Of a stretch of DNA of 64,000 nucleotides, positions 1-9,023 are shown piece by piece. The position numbers and the translations under genes are program-made. The notes beneath the pieces were generated by a model. That model made no database searches. It saw nothing but the letters and a program-made list of their open reading frames with translations, and was not told the origin of the DNA. Positions within the stretch are counted from its first letter, which is position 1, and each line of letters begins with the position of its first letter. Source of the DNA: Olsenella_K sp050953285 (GTDB lineage: Bacteria; Actinomycetota; Coriobacteriia; Coriobacteriales; Atopobiaceae); assembly GCA_050953285.1 (NCBI GenBank), contig JBMNMK010000002.1:496001-560000 (forward strand). Direction: 5' to 3'.

Positions 1-893
1 GAGGCGACCCTCGCGAGCTCCGAGAGGTCGCGCACCTCGACGGCGCCCCTCGCGGCCGCGACGGCGTCGAACGCCACCTCGCGCGGGAGGGCGGCAGAGG
101 TCATGCGCGCCCGGACGCCCTCCCTCGTGTAGGCGGTGCCGAGCCTCGCTCCCGACACCTGACGCGACGTCATGCCGGCGAGCTGGTAGACCCAGCCGCC
201 GCCCGTCCTGGCGCTGGCGGGCCTCGCCACCACGCCGAGCCCCTCGAGGGCCCGAAGGAACTCCCGCTCGCTCGTGGAGGTGTCCCTGGCGACGGCGACG
301 CGGGAGCGGATGTCCGCGACCCACGAGTAGCCTCCGCGTCCCGAGATCGCCCGCTCCTGCCTGTCCTCGGCGCGCCTCTGCGTGTGGTCGTCCGTCCTGG
401 GACCGCCGTCGATGCGGCCGCGGAAGTGCGAGAGGCCGAGCCCGCGGGAGACCTCCTGGAGAGACCCGTTCAGGGCGCCGGGGTCGGGGTCCTGCAGCCT
501 CCGTCCCGTCTCGAGGTTGGTGTTGTTGACGACGACGTGGGCGTGGGGGACGTGGTGCTCGTTGTCGTCGTGGTAGACGATCGCGACCTCGTGGTCGGGG
601 AAGCTCCGCCGCGCCCACTCGGTGGCGAGCTCCCTGAGTGCGCCCAGGCCGATTCTGTCCTCCGGGGAGGGGGAGACGACGTAGTGCTTGAACGTCCGGG
701 CGCGCCTGCCGCCCCAGGCGCGGTCGTTGCCCGCGAGCCTCCTCGTGCGGTCCATCTCCGCCGCCCAGTCCTCGCATAGCTCTGGGTCTCCCAGGTTCAG
801 GAGGTCCACGGCGAGGGCGCGGCCGCCCCTCTCGAGGTAGCGCCTGATCCCGCCCGTGCCCGTGTGCCCGGATATGGCCTTCAGGTACGTCAC
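1..893 (-). CDS. Relaxase / mobilization nuclease, partial (C-terminus beyond window edge)
   Basis: The first 297 residues of a relaxase are read leftward from a GTG at 893 and run off the window edge without a stop. A relaxase nicks one strand at oriT and stays bound to the DNA during conjugative transfer. The metal-binding histidine cluster is visible at residues 113-119 (HHVPHAH), followed by VVVNNTN, which is the motif III pattern of MobA/MobL-type relaxases. The GTG start overlaps the mobC stop (GTGA), so the two are probably translationally coupled. There is no ATG nearby, which supports the GTG start. The gene is strongly GC-rich, like the rest of the mobile element. The family call is firm; the exact MOB class is not determined. 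Confidence 0.85.
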   Translation of the reverse strand, partial: MTYLKAISGHTGTGGIRRYLERGGRALAVDLLNLGDPELCEDWAAEMDRTRRLAGNDRAWGGRRARTFKHYVVSPSPEDRIGLGALRELATEWARRSFPDHEVAIVYHDDNEHHVPHAHVVVNNTNLETGRRLQDPDPGALNGSLQEVSRGLGLSHFRGRIDGGPRTDDHTQRRAEDRQERAISGRGGYSWVADIRSRVAVARDTSTSEREFLRALEGLGVVARPASARTGGGWVYQLAGMTSRQVSGARLGTAYTREGVRARMTSAALPREVAFDAVAAARGAVEVRDLSELARVA

Positions 894-1300
894 GGCCGCA
901 TCCGCAGGACCTGCCTGCCGGCGAGCCGCCCCAGGCCCTCCTGGACGGCCCGCGCCCCCTCCGAGACGGCGGCGAGGTCCCATCTGACGCCCTCGAGGAC
1001 CTCAGCGAGCGATGTTGAGTCGATCTCCTGCTCGCGGCAGGACTTTGCGATGCCGTTCAGGGCGTGAGCGCACTGGTTCAGGAGGTAGCCGAGCGAGCGC
1101 GCGTCGCGCTCGATGCGCACGGCGGTCCGCGGGTCCACGAGCACCTGGCCGGTGTCAACCGTGTCTGATTTGGCGGCGGCGCGCACGAGGGTGCGCACGA
1201 GCTCCGCCCTGCCCATGCCGAAGCGAGCGGCGGCGTCGCGCAGCGCCCGCTCGTCGCCCTCGCCGAGCCTGAGCTCGAACCTGGAGGCGTACCTGCCCAT
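890..1300 (-). CDS. mobC: MobC-like relaxosome accessory protein
   Basis: This 136-residue basic protein is coded directly upstream of the relaxase, with a 4-bp overlap. Its N-terminal part (MGRYASRFELRLGEGDE) reads as a ribbon-helix-helix-type DNA-binding segment. The central part (LGYLLNQCAHALNGIAK) matches the MobC family pattern L-x-Q-x-A-x-x-x-N-x-I-A. MobC proteins bind near the nick site and help the relaxase open oriT. I chose the ATG at 1300, which has GGGAGG just upstream, although the spacing is short. An in-frame ATG at 1390 would add a Pro/Arg-rich stretch that does not look conserved. Gene order and motif agree well with a mobilization operon. Confidence 0.8.
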   Translation of the reverse strand: MGRYASRFELRLGEGDERALRDAAARFGMGRAELVRTLVRAAAKSDTVDTGQVLVDPRTAVRIERDARSLGYLLNQCAHALNGIAKSCREQEIDSTSLAEVLEGVRWDLAAVSEGARAVQEGLGRLAGRQVLRMRP

Positions 1301-1340
1301 GGCCCTCCCGGGGAAGGGGCGGGGAGCTGTGTGCCTGGCG

Positions 1341-1504
1341 CGGTACGTACGAGTATAGGGGCGCGGGGGATCCCCCGCGAGGAGACCCATGACGTCACGT
1401 CATGGGGCGACGGTCGGGAGGCGGCGCACCGGGCCGTGCGGGCGAAGAGCCGCGTGAGGGCTTTGCGGACCCCTCTAACTTGGACGGTACGTACAAGTTA
1501 GGCT
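1341..1504. other. Candidate origin of transfer (oriT) region
   Basis: This non-coding stretch upstream of mobC holds several symmetric elements. The 10-mer CGGTACGTAC occurs at 1341-1350 and again at 1485-1494. A perfect 9-bp inverted repeat, CCCATGACG-TCA-CGTCATGGG, lies at about 1388-1408. A second perfect 8-bp inverted repeat (CTAACTTG / CAAGTTAG) encloses the right-hand CGGTACGTAC copy at about 1476-1502. Known oriTs usually lie just upstream of mobC/relaxase genes and contain such repeats. No nick-site consensus was recognised, so the oriT call is inference from position and symmetry. The span 1301-1604 contains no other gene. Confidence 0.5.
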
Positions 1505-1604
1505 ACTTGCTGCCGTTCAAGGTCATGTGAGTTCACTCGTTCAGTTTCTTGTTAGAATGTGCGTATATTTATTGCATTTTGCTTGCTGGTGCAAGGAGGA
1601 CGAA

Positions 1605-1808
1605 GTGAAGTACTCTGATTTCGTAGAGTCCGGCGCGACTCAGACGCAGCGCATGGACTTCCTCTCCGAGGGCGATCCGACCCCCATCACGCTGCGTGTC
1701 CCGAGGAACCTCAAGGAGGCGGCAACCGAGACGGCGCGCCTGCGAGGGGTCAGCTTCTCAGCCTTCGTCCGCTCGTGCATTATCAACGAACTATCCGAGG
1801 GGGAATAG
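1605..1808 (+). CDS. Small ribbon-helix-helix (Arc/CopG-like) DNA-binding protein
   Basis: This is a 67-residue protein. The GTG at 1605 is preceded by AAGGAGG at ideal spacing, so it is preferred over the upstream in-frame ATG at 1527, which would add a hydrophobic tail unlike this family. The C-terminal half, PTPITLRVPRNLKEAATETA followed by LRGVSFSAFVRSCIINEL, fits a ribbon-helix-helix fold: one beta strand and two helices. Such proteins act as plasmid or toxin-antitoxin repressors or as accessory transfer factors. It ends 3 bp before the methyltransferase-like gene and is probably cotranscribed with it, so it may be that cassette's transcriptional regulator. That role is inferred from position only. 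Confidence 0.7.
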   Translation: MKYSDFVESGATQTQRMDFLSEGDPTPITLRVPRNLKEAATETARLRGVSFSAFVRSCIINELSEGE

Positions 1809-1811
1809 CCC

Positions 1812-2513
1812 TTGTCGAGGCAGGTCAAGTCTAAGGAACGAGTACAGGAGCACGGCGAGGTGTTCACCAATGAGCGCGAGGTCAACGCCATGCTCGACCT
1901 GGTGAAGCAGGAGACGGAAAGGATCGAATCCCGATTCCTCGAGCCGGCCTGCGGCGACGGCAACTTCCTCGCCGAGGTGCTCAGGCGGAAGCTCGCGGTC
2001 GTCACCTCGCGGTATCGGAAATCGCTTCACGAGTGGGAGAGGTACTGCTTCGTTGCCGTTGGCAGCGTGTACGGTGTCGAGCTGCTTCCCGACAATGTCG
2101 CCGTGTGCAGGGACCGGCTCTTCGGAATCGTGGAAGACGAGTACGGGAAGGTCGCGAAGAAGGATGCCAACCCTGCCTTCCTCGACGCGATACGATTCGT
2201 GCTCGGACGCAACATACTGAACGGCAACGCCCTCAGCCTCAAGGCGGTGGACGGGGACGGCAATGACACCGAGGATCCCATCGTCTTCTCGGAGTGGTCG
2301 GTAGTCATGGGCGACAAGGTGAAGCGCCGCGACTTCCGCCTGGACGAGATGCTTGAGGGCAATGTTGACACAGGGCAGACACGCTCCCTCTTTGGGGCGG
2401 ACTACAACCCCGCCGTCGACTGGGAGTACGACGAGGAGACGAAGTCGTTCATCCCTAAACCAATAAGGGAGTTCCCCCTAACCAGTTTCTACAGTGTGGG
2501 TGATGCCGAGTGA
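1812..2513 (+). CDS. N6-DNA-methyltransferase-like subunit lacking the NPPY catalytic motif
   Basis: This 233-residue protein starts at TTG 1812, directly after the RHH gene. It contains the S-adenosylmethionine-binding motif I of N6-adenine methyltransferases, FLEPACGDGNFLAEVLRRK, near residues 42-60. A YGVELLPDNVAVCRDRLF stretch about 45 residues later is typical of motif II. The catalytic (D/N)PP(Y/F) motif is absent; the corresponding region reads SEWSVVMGDKVKRRDFRLDE. It may therefore be a non-catalytic or specificity partner of the next methyltransferase rather than an independent enzyme. This pairing of a short and a long methyltransferase before a helicase-nuclease is a restriction-modification-type arrangement. 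The ORF is intact. Confidence 0.7.
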   Translation: MSRQVKSKERVQEHGEVFTNEREVNAMLDLVKQETERIESRFLEPACGDGNFLAEVLRRKLAVVTSRYRKSLHEWERYCFVAVGSVYGVELLPDNVAVCRDRLFGIVEDEYGKVAKKDANPAFLDAIRFVLGRNILNGNALSLKAVDGDGNDTEDPIVFSEWSVVMGDKVKRRDFRLDEMLEGNVDTGQTRSLFGADYNPAVDWEYDEETKSFIPKPIREFPLTSFYSVGDAE

Positions 2514-2545
2514 GCTGGAATGGCAGAAGTGCACATGTCCATGGC

Positions 2546-2560
2546 CGCACTAGTAGTGCG
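2546..2560. repeat. Short perfect inverted repeat between the methyltransferase genes
   Basis: CGCACT-AGT-AGTGCG forms a 6-bp perfect palindrome in the 112-bp gap between the two methyltransferase genes. It lies about 65 bp before the ribosome-binding site of the second gene. It could be an operator or a small RNA hairpin; no T-run follows, so it is not a standard terminator. Confidence 0.35.
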
Positions 2561-2625
2561 CTTTGCAAGGGCGTAAAGGTCCGTTGCACGGGCGAACGGG
2601 AACAGCATCCGGAGGTGGTGGAGAA

Positions 2626-4158
2626 ATGAGTAGCCTCTTCGAGACCACCTACAACCCCGACGTCCTGAGCTGCCTCGCCAACCTCTCGAACGACGAGGTC
2701 TTCACCCCGCCCGAGCTCGCTAACCAGATGCTCGACCTGCTGCCGGACGAAATTTGGAGTGACCCCGACGCGACCTTCCTCGACCCCGCCTGCAAGTCCG
2801 GCGTCTTCCTGAGGGAGATTGCGAAGCGCCTGATAGAGGGGCTCAAGGACGAGATACCAGACCTGCAGGAGCGTCTGGATCACATCTACAAGAAGCAGAT
2901 CTTCGGCATCGCCATCACTGAGCTCACGAGTCTTCTTTCGCGCCGCAGTCTCTACTGTTCCAAGTACCCCAACAGCAAGTACTCGGTGGTGAGATTCGAT
3001 GGAGCTGAAGGCAACGTGCGGTTCCGACGTTGCGAACACACGTGGAGAAATGGACGTTGTACCTTCTGCGGTGCATCTCAGGAAGAGCTCGATCGTGGCG
3101 GCGATTTCGAGACACATGCTTATGAGTTCATCCACACGTTTATACCGGAGGAGCTTTTCTCGATGAAGTTTGACGTCATCATCGGCAACCCACCCTACCA
3201 GCTTGACACGGCCGGAGCTGGACGGCAGGCGAGGCCAATCTACAACCTCTTCGTTGGCCAAGCCATGAAGCTTCAGCCCCGCTATCTGGCGATGATCATT
3301 CCATCGCGCTGGTTCGCTGGCGGCATGGGACTCGACTCGTTCCGCGAGAAGATGACTACCGACGGCCATGTTCGGGTCCTAGTCGACTATGCCAACGCCA
3401 AAGACTGCTTCCCCCAGAACAGCATCTCCGGAGGCGTGTGCTACTTCCTCTGGGATCGAGACAATCCCGGTGACTGCCAGTTCACGAACGTCTCGGGAGG
3501 AAAGTCGAACACAATCACCCGCAGCCTAAGCGAATGGCCCGTTCTTGTTCGTTACAACGATGCGGTCGATGTCATCCGAAGAGTTCAGAACTTCAAAGAG
3601 CCTACGCTGGACAAACTCGGCACGGCGCTCATGCCCTTTGGCCTTTCCACAAAGGTTCGAGGCACCGCCCAACCAACATCGTCAGACGACCTTGTACTCC
3701 ACTCAAGTGCCGGAGTCTCCTATTTCCCAAGGAAAGACTTGCCTAAGGGGCAGGAAAAGCTTGCGGGGTACAAAGTCCTCATGAGCAAGACAGGGGCCGA
3801 ACACGCAGGAGAACCCGACAAAGACGGTCAATTCCGTGTACTCACGAAGTCGATGTCCGTCATCGGCCCCAATCACATCTGCACGCACTCGTACTTTCTC
3901 ATTGGGCAATTTGACACCGAGGAGGAAGCCCGACACCTCCTTGGCTATCTGCAGACCAGGTTCGTGCGTTTCCTCGTGCTCCAGATGATGACCTCAATCA
4001 ATGTTTCCAAGGCCGTGTTCCAGTTCGTTCCACAACAGGACTGGACCAAGACTTGGACGGACGAGGTGCTATTTAACAAGTATGGTCTCACCGACGATGA
4101 CGTCGAATTCATAAACAAGCTTATCAAGCCATTCGCGGGTGACGACGATGCCAGCTAG
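2626..4158 (+). CDS. Eco57I-type N6-adenine DNA methyltransferase
   Basis: This 510-residue enzyme should transfer a methyl group from S-adenosylmethionine to adenine N6 and so protect host DNA. Motif I is ATFLDPACKSGVFLREIAKR near residue 46. The catalytic motif is FDVIIGNPPYQLD near residue 185. Between them lies a possible zinc knuckle (CEHTWRNGRCTFCG). The start ATG 2626 has GGAGGTGGTGGAG upstream, which excludes the longer in-frame start at 2563. A sentence-like C-terminal region (target recognition) follows the catalytic part. The gene overlaps the start of the downstream helicase gene by 11 bp, so the two are co-translated. The ORF shows no damage, unlike its downstream partner. Confidence 0.85.
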   Translation: MSSLFETTYNPDVLSCLANLSNDEVFTPPELANQMLDLLPDEIWSDPDATFLDPACKSGVFLREIAKRLIEGLKDEIPDLQERLDHIYKKQIFGIAITELTSLLSRRSLYCSKYPNSKYSVVRFDGAEGNVRFRRCEHTWRNGRCTFCGASQEELDRGGDFETHAYEFIHTFIPEELFSMKFDVIIGNPPYQLDTAGAGRQARPIYNLFVGQAMKLQPRYLAMIIPSRWFAGGMGLDSFREKMTTDGHVRVLVDYANAKDCFPQNSISGGVCYFLWDRDNPGDCQFTNVSGGKSNTITRSLSEWPVLVRYNDAVDVIRRVQNFKEPTLDKLGTALMPFGLSTKVRGTAQPTSSDDLVLHSSAGVSYFPRKDLPKGQEKLAGYKVLMSKTGAEHAGEPDKDGQFRVLTKSMSVIGPNHICTHSYFLIGQFDTEEEARHLLGYLQTRFVRFLVLQMMTSINVSKAVFQFVPQQDWTKTWTDEVLFNKYGLTDDDVEFINKLIKPFAGDDDAS

Positions 4159-7100
4159 CCAAGACCAGTTCTTCCCGCAACGCCCCGACGACAGGCCTAT
4201 CGTCTACGCCTACCGCGAGCCCAACAACCGAGAGCTCAAGGGGCTCCTCAAGGTCGGCTACACGAGTCGTCCGATAGAGGAGCGCATGCACGAGCACTAC
4301 CCGACGCTGAAGCCGGGGGAGAAACCCTACGAGGTCGTGTTCACTGCTCCCGCGATGCGCTCGGATGGATCCACGTTCATGGACCATGAGGTCCATGCCA
4401 ACCTCGAGGCGAACGGCTTCAGGCGTATGCGGGACCGAGACGGGAAGAAGACCGAGTGGTTCCGCTGCACCGTCGACGACGTGAGGGCCGCATACATCGC
4501 CGTGCGCGACCGGCCGGAGAACGTCGAGCGGCGCACGCGCGACTTCAGGATGCGCCCCGAGCAGGAGGCGGCCGTCCACAAGACCGAGGAGTACTTCAGC
4601 TCGATCGAGACGCGAGGGCGGCGCACGCACGCCGAAGTTCCTGTGGAACGCGAAGATGCGCTTCGGCAAGACCTTCGCCACCTACGAGCTCGCCAAGGAC
4701 ATGGGCTTCACGTCGCGTCTCTGGTCCTCACCTTCAAGCCCGCCGTCCAGGCGGCTTGGGAGGAGGACCTCGACCACGCACGTCGACTTCGAGGGCTGGC
4801 AGTTCATCAGCCGCCCCAAGGAGCCGGGCAGGCCCAACATCGCCGAGCAGTACGAGGCGGCCGACAAGAACCGCCCGATCGTGTGCTTCGGCTCCTTCCA
4901 GGACTTCCTCGGCCGCGACAGGGACGGGCGCATCAAGCCTCAGCACGAGTGGGTGCGCGAGGAGGACTGGGACCTCGTCGTCTTCGACGAGTACCACTTC
5001 GGCGCCTGGAACGAGAACTCCAAGACCCTCTTCGAGCCCGAGGACGAGGACGAGCGCGACACGCAGGAGGACATCGACACCCGCGTCGGCCACGTGAACA
5101 CCGGCAACGAGATGGACGAGGGCGACCTGCCCATCGTGACGCAGCTACTACCTCTTCCTCTCGGGCACGCCCTTCCGCGCCCTCAACTCCGGCGAGTTCA
5201 TCGAGGAGCAGATCTACAACTGGACCTACTCCGACGAGCAGGCGGCCAAGGAGGCCTGGCCGACCGAGCACCCGGGCGAGCCGAACCCCTACGCGTCGCT
5301 GCCGCGCATGGTGATGCTCACCTACCAGATGCCCGACGAGATCCGCAAGGTGGCGCTCGGCGGCGAGTACAACGGCTTCGACCTCAACGCCTTCTTCGAG
5401 GCCAGGGGCGAGGGCGACGACGCCGAGTTCGTGCTCAAGGACTCCGTGCAGAAGTGGCTCGACCTCATCCGCGGCTGCCTACAAGCCCTCGACCGTGGAC
5501 GACCTCAAGCTCGGCGCCGAGAAGCCCGCGCTCCCGTACTCCGACACGAGGCTGCTGCAGCGTGCTCAACCACACGCTGTGGTACCTGCCGCGCGTGAAC
5601 AGCTGCTACGCCATGAGGAACCTGCTGCGCGAGCCGCAGAACGTCTTCTTCCACGACTACACCATCAACGTGTGCGCGGGGCCCGAGGCGGGCATCGGCG
5701 AGGCTGCGCTCGACAAGGTGCGCGAGTCGCATGGAGGACCCGCTGCAATCGCAGACCATCACCCTCACCTGCGGCAAGCTCACCACGGGCGTCACCGTGA
5801 AGCCCTGGTGCGGCATCTTCATGCTCACGAACATGAAGAGCCCGGAGACCTACTTCCAGGCCGCCTTCCGCGTTCAGTCGCCCTGGACCGATCAAGAACG
5901 ATGCAGGGAGACCGAGATCGTGAAGAGGGAGTGCTACGTCTTCGACTTTCGCCCTCGACAGAAGTCTCTGCGCATGGTTCGCGACTACAGCTGCCGCCTC
6001 AAGGTGGACGAGAACGCCGGTCCCGAGCAGAAGGTCGGCGAGTTCATCAACTTCCTGCCGGTGCTCGCCTACGACGGCAGCGCCATGCGCCCCGTGAGCG
6101 CGGCCGACATCCTCGACATCGCGATGGCCGGCACCTCGGCGACGCTCCTCGCCCGGCGCTGGGAGAGCGCACTCCTCGTGAACGTGGACAACGACACGCT
6201 CAGGACGCATCCTCGGCAACGAGGAGGCGCTGCAGCGCCCTCATGAGCATCGAGGGCTTCCGCAACCTCAACGAGGACATCGAGACCATCATCAACCGCT
6301 CCGACGCCATCAAGAAGGCGAAGCGCGAGAAGGAGCGAGCTCTCCACGAAGGAGAAGAAGGAGATCTCCGAGGAGGAGAAGGAGCTCAAGAGCAAGCGCA
6401 AGCAGATCCAGGAGAAGCTCATCAAGTTCGCGACACGCATCCCCGTCTTCATGTACCTCACCGACTACCGCGAGCAGACGCTCAAGGACGTGATCACGCA
6501 GCTGGAGCCCGGTCTCTTCAAGAAGGTCACGGGCCTCACGGTCAAGGACTTCGAGCTTCTAGTCTCCCTTGGCGTCTTCAACGACGCCCTCATGAACGAC
6601 GCCGTCTACAAGTTCCGCCGGTACGAGGACTCCTCGCTCACCTACGCGGGCGTCGACCGGCACGCCGGCGAGCGCGTCGGCCTCTTCGACACGACGCTCT
6701 CTGACTTCGAGTACATGCAGATGGCCCAGCAAGAGTCCATGGTTGCGCCGAACGGGCTCGCGACTCCGACCGCGCAGGGGAGTAATCGGGCGAAAGACGT
6801 TGCTTATACATCGGCAGAGACGCAATCGCAAAAGGCGTCGACATCTGTACAGGCTCCAAAACGCGACTGGGTGATCGACGCGCTTGACGACGAGGGGATC
6901 GAGTATGTCGACCGTCGCGCTGATGGCGGCTGTCTATGGGTTCCCGGCGGCAGCAGCCTCGAGAAACATCTTGCTTCTGCGACTAAGAGGGGCGCGAACT
7001 TCAAGTACAGCAAGGCGGGTGGCGGGGCCACGCATGGTAGGCCCGCTTGGTGGCTCAAGGGCTATCCCGAGGAACGGGAGGCCAAGCCAGAGAGCCCGCT

Positions 7101-7296
7101 CGTATCAAAAACGGAGCTCGAAACCCTCGACGTAGGCGACGCCGTTTTTCACAAGGCGTTCGGCTACGGCAGCGTCGTCGACCTGAGTGACAGGTACGTG
7201 GTGGTCTCCTTCGAGAACGACAACCACAAGAAGAAACCATCTAGGCAGTTCGGGTTCCCAAACGCCTTCTACCAAGGACTATTGAGGATTGTGTAG
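4148..7296 (+). pseudogene. GIY-YIG / DEAD-type SF2 helicase (restriction subunit) broken by many small indels
   Basis: Reading across frames gives one protein of about 1,040 residues. Its N-terminus is a GIY-YIG-like (T5orf172/MUG113 type) module, PIVYAYREPNN and LLKVGYTSRPIEERM. The helicase core follows: Walker A AKMRFGKTFATYEL (about 4660), DEAD-box equivalent VVFDEYHFGAW (about 4985), motif III LFLSGTPFRAL (about 5155) and a C-terminal helicase half ending TCGKLTTGVTVKPW (about 5770). The last 100 residues contain a VFHKAFGYGSVVDL Tudor/SH3-like motif. The frame changes at about 4626, 4713-4720, 4778, 5145, 5476, 5561, 5730, 5890/5908, 5950/5962, 6205, 6236 and 6336. Nearly all are one-base insertions, with a few 2-4 base ones. 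No substitution-type stop codon was seen, so sequencing error is as likely as true decay. It overlaps the methyltransferase gene and is followed 6 bp later by trlF. Confidence 0.8.
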
Positions 7297-7861
7297 GTAA
7301 AGATGATTTCGACTGACCGTATAGTTAAAAAGCCAATAAAAATCGATCTCCACATTCACTCTGCCGCATCAGCGCACAAAGATGGCAAGAAGGTCAAGGA
7401 AGGCACTGTGGACAACATAGACGTTCTCTTCGACAGACTCGAAGAGAACGCGGTGAATATGGCAGCAATTACAGATCACGATGCATTTGACTTCTCAGTC
7501 TATGATGCCCTGCGTCAGAAAGTTAATTCGGCGCAACATCTTCAGAGGGTTATTCCGGGCGTGGAATTTACCGTTGGCTTTAAGGACGGGGATAAAGTCA
7601 AACCTGTCCACGTCGTGACTCTCTTTGATGACGCTGACTTGCTGGCTGTCCAGAGGATCGGCAACGCCATCCCCATGAAAAATGGTAAGCCAGAGTACGA
7701 CGAAGGGCATGCCTTCAGTGAGGACAGGTACTGGTCCATTATTCGGGACATCGGTCTCGACGTAGTTACGATAGCTCATCAAAAATCCTCGCCGGGGTCT
7801 GCACGGAAGAGGAAGAATGATGCGAACAGCGTGGGAGATCGACGATATAACGAGTTTCTGT

Positions 7862-7869
7862 TTGTTGAT
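7862..7869. repeat. 8-bp target-site duplication, left copy
   Basis: TTGTTGAT directly precedes the IS1595 element and recurs directly after it at 9016-9023. Eight-bp duplications are characteristic of the IS1595 family. Removing the IS and one copy restores the trlF frame. Confidence 0.9.
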
Positions 7870-9015
7870 CTCTCCGTTAGACCAGCGTTGACGTAATAAT
7901 GTCCCGTCCCCGCCCTAGGATGAATGTCGCCAAACATCAACATCGAAGAGACGGGGACGGGATGCTGGACATCATACTCCATGAGATGGAGGGGCTCTCC
8001 CTCGGGGAGAAGCGTGAGCTCATCTGTGCCACGAAGGCGGCGGTCGCGCGCGAGCTTGGCAAGCAGGCAGATGGCGCGACGCCCAGATCATGCCCCCGGT
8101 GCGGCTCTTCCTCCTTCATCAGGAAAGGGCACAATGCCGACGGCTCCCAGCGCTGGCTCTGCAAGGGGTGCGGGAGGACGTTCTCGTCCAAGAGCAGGGG
8201 CCTGCTCGCCGCCTCGAAGCTCGATGCCACGACCTGGGCGCTCTTCGTGGAAGCAACGCTTTCGGGCTCAAGCCTGAGGCAGTGCGCGAAGACGTGCCAT
8301 GTGTGCCTCAGGACCTCCTGGTTCATGCGCATGAGACTCTGCGAGGTCATGGCGCGCTCGCTTCTCGCCTTCAGGACCGGACCTTCGGTCTCCTGGCAGG
8401 TAGACGGCGCCTACCTCGACGAGTCCCTCACGGGAAACAGGGCAAGGAGTGCTGCCAAGATGCCGAGGAAGCCTCACAAGCACGGCGGCGCCGTCCATGC
8501 GCGCGGCATCTCCAACCTCAAGGTCTGCGTCATCTGCGGAGCCAATGATGCCGGAGACGAGCTCTGCCGCGTGGCCGACAGGGGAAGGCCGAAGGATGAG
8601 GCCCTGAGAGACGCCATCAAGGGTCTCGGTCCTGGCACCTGGGTGGCGACCGACGCCCATCAGGGCTACAAGCGCGTGCTTCCCGCCCTCGGCATCACCG
8701 AGCATGCCGCCACCGACACGCGCCTGCAGAAGGACGGCGAGCTTGGCATGGTCAACGCGATGCACCAGAGGCTGCGCATCTTCCTTGCCCCATTCCACGG
8801 CGTATCCACCAAGTGGCTGGACCACTACCTCTCCTGGTTCCTTTGGCTCGAGCAGGCAAGGCGCTCGGACGCAGACGGGCTTCAGACGCTTTCCGGCCAG
8901 AGCGCCTGCGGCTTCTACGAGCATACGAGGCGCCAGATGATCGATCGTCCCCAGCCCTTCTGGGACTATTGGCAACGGCAGGGAGCGGCTACGTCAATGC
9001 TGGTCTAACAGAGAG
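7870..9015 (+). mobile_element. IS1595-family insertion sequence (1,146 bp)
   Basis: The ends are imperfect inverted repeats of about 26 bp. The left end reads CTCTCCGTTAGACCAGC from 7870, and the right end (complement) reads CTCTCTGTTAGACCAGC from 9015; both continue as G/A-TTGACGTA. It is flanked by the 8-bp duplication TTGTTGAT and inserted in trlF. The element appears complete, with an intact transposase, so it may be recent and active. Confidence 0.92.
7962..9008 (+). CDS. IS1595-family transposase
   Basis: This 348-residue transposase (369 if the ATG at 7899 is used) fills the IS. The N-terminus carries a zinc ribbon, CPRCGSSSFIRKG and WLCKGCGRTF, near residues 45-70. The catalytic core follows, with Asp in WQVDGAYLDES, Asp in VATDAHQGY and the NAMHQRLRIFLAPFHGVSTK segment near the third acidic site. 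These fit the ISXO2-like DDE domain of IS1595. Neither start has a strong Shine-Dalgarno sequence; 7962 follows GGGGACGGG. The frame is intact from end to end. The last codons lie inside the right inverted repeat, as is common for this family. Confidence 0.88.
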   Translation: MLDIILHEMEGLSLGEKRELICATKAAVARELGKQADGATPRSCPRCGSSSFIRKGHNADGSQRWLCKGCGRTFSSKSRGLLAASKLDATTWALFVEATLSGSSLRQCAKTCHVCLRTSWFMRMRLCEVMARSLLAFRTGPSVSWQVDGAYLDESLTGNRARSAAKMPRKPHKHGGAVHARGISNLKVCVICGANDAGDELCRVADRGRPKDEALRDAIKGLGPGTWVATDAHQGYKRVLPALGITEHAATDTRLQKDGELGMVNAMHQRLRIFLAPFHGVSTKWLDHYLSWFLWLEQARRSDADGLQTLSGQSACGFYEHTRRQMIDRPQPFWDYWQRQGAATSMLV

Positions 9016-9023
9016 TTGTTGAT
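9016..9023. repeat. 8-bp target-site duplication, right copy
   Basis: TTGTTGAT is identical to 7862-7869 and directly abuts the right end of the IS1595 element. Confidence 0.9.

Noticed and set aside
384..779. Long plus-strand open frame over the relaxase
   Set aside because: It mirrors the relaxase codons on the opposite strand; the minus-strand frame shows the HxH relaxase motif and couples to mobC.
4139..6704. Several separate proteins in the helicase region
   Set aside because: The overlapping frames are pieces of one helicase joined by small indels; the off-frame parts are Arg/Pro-rich noise.
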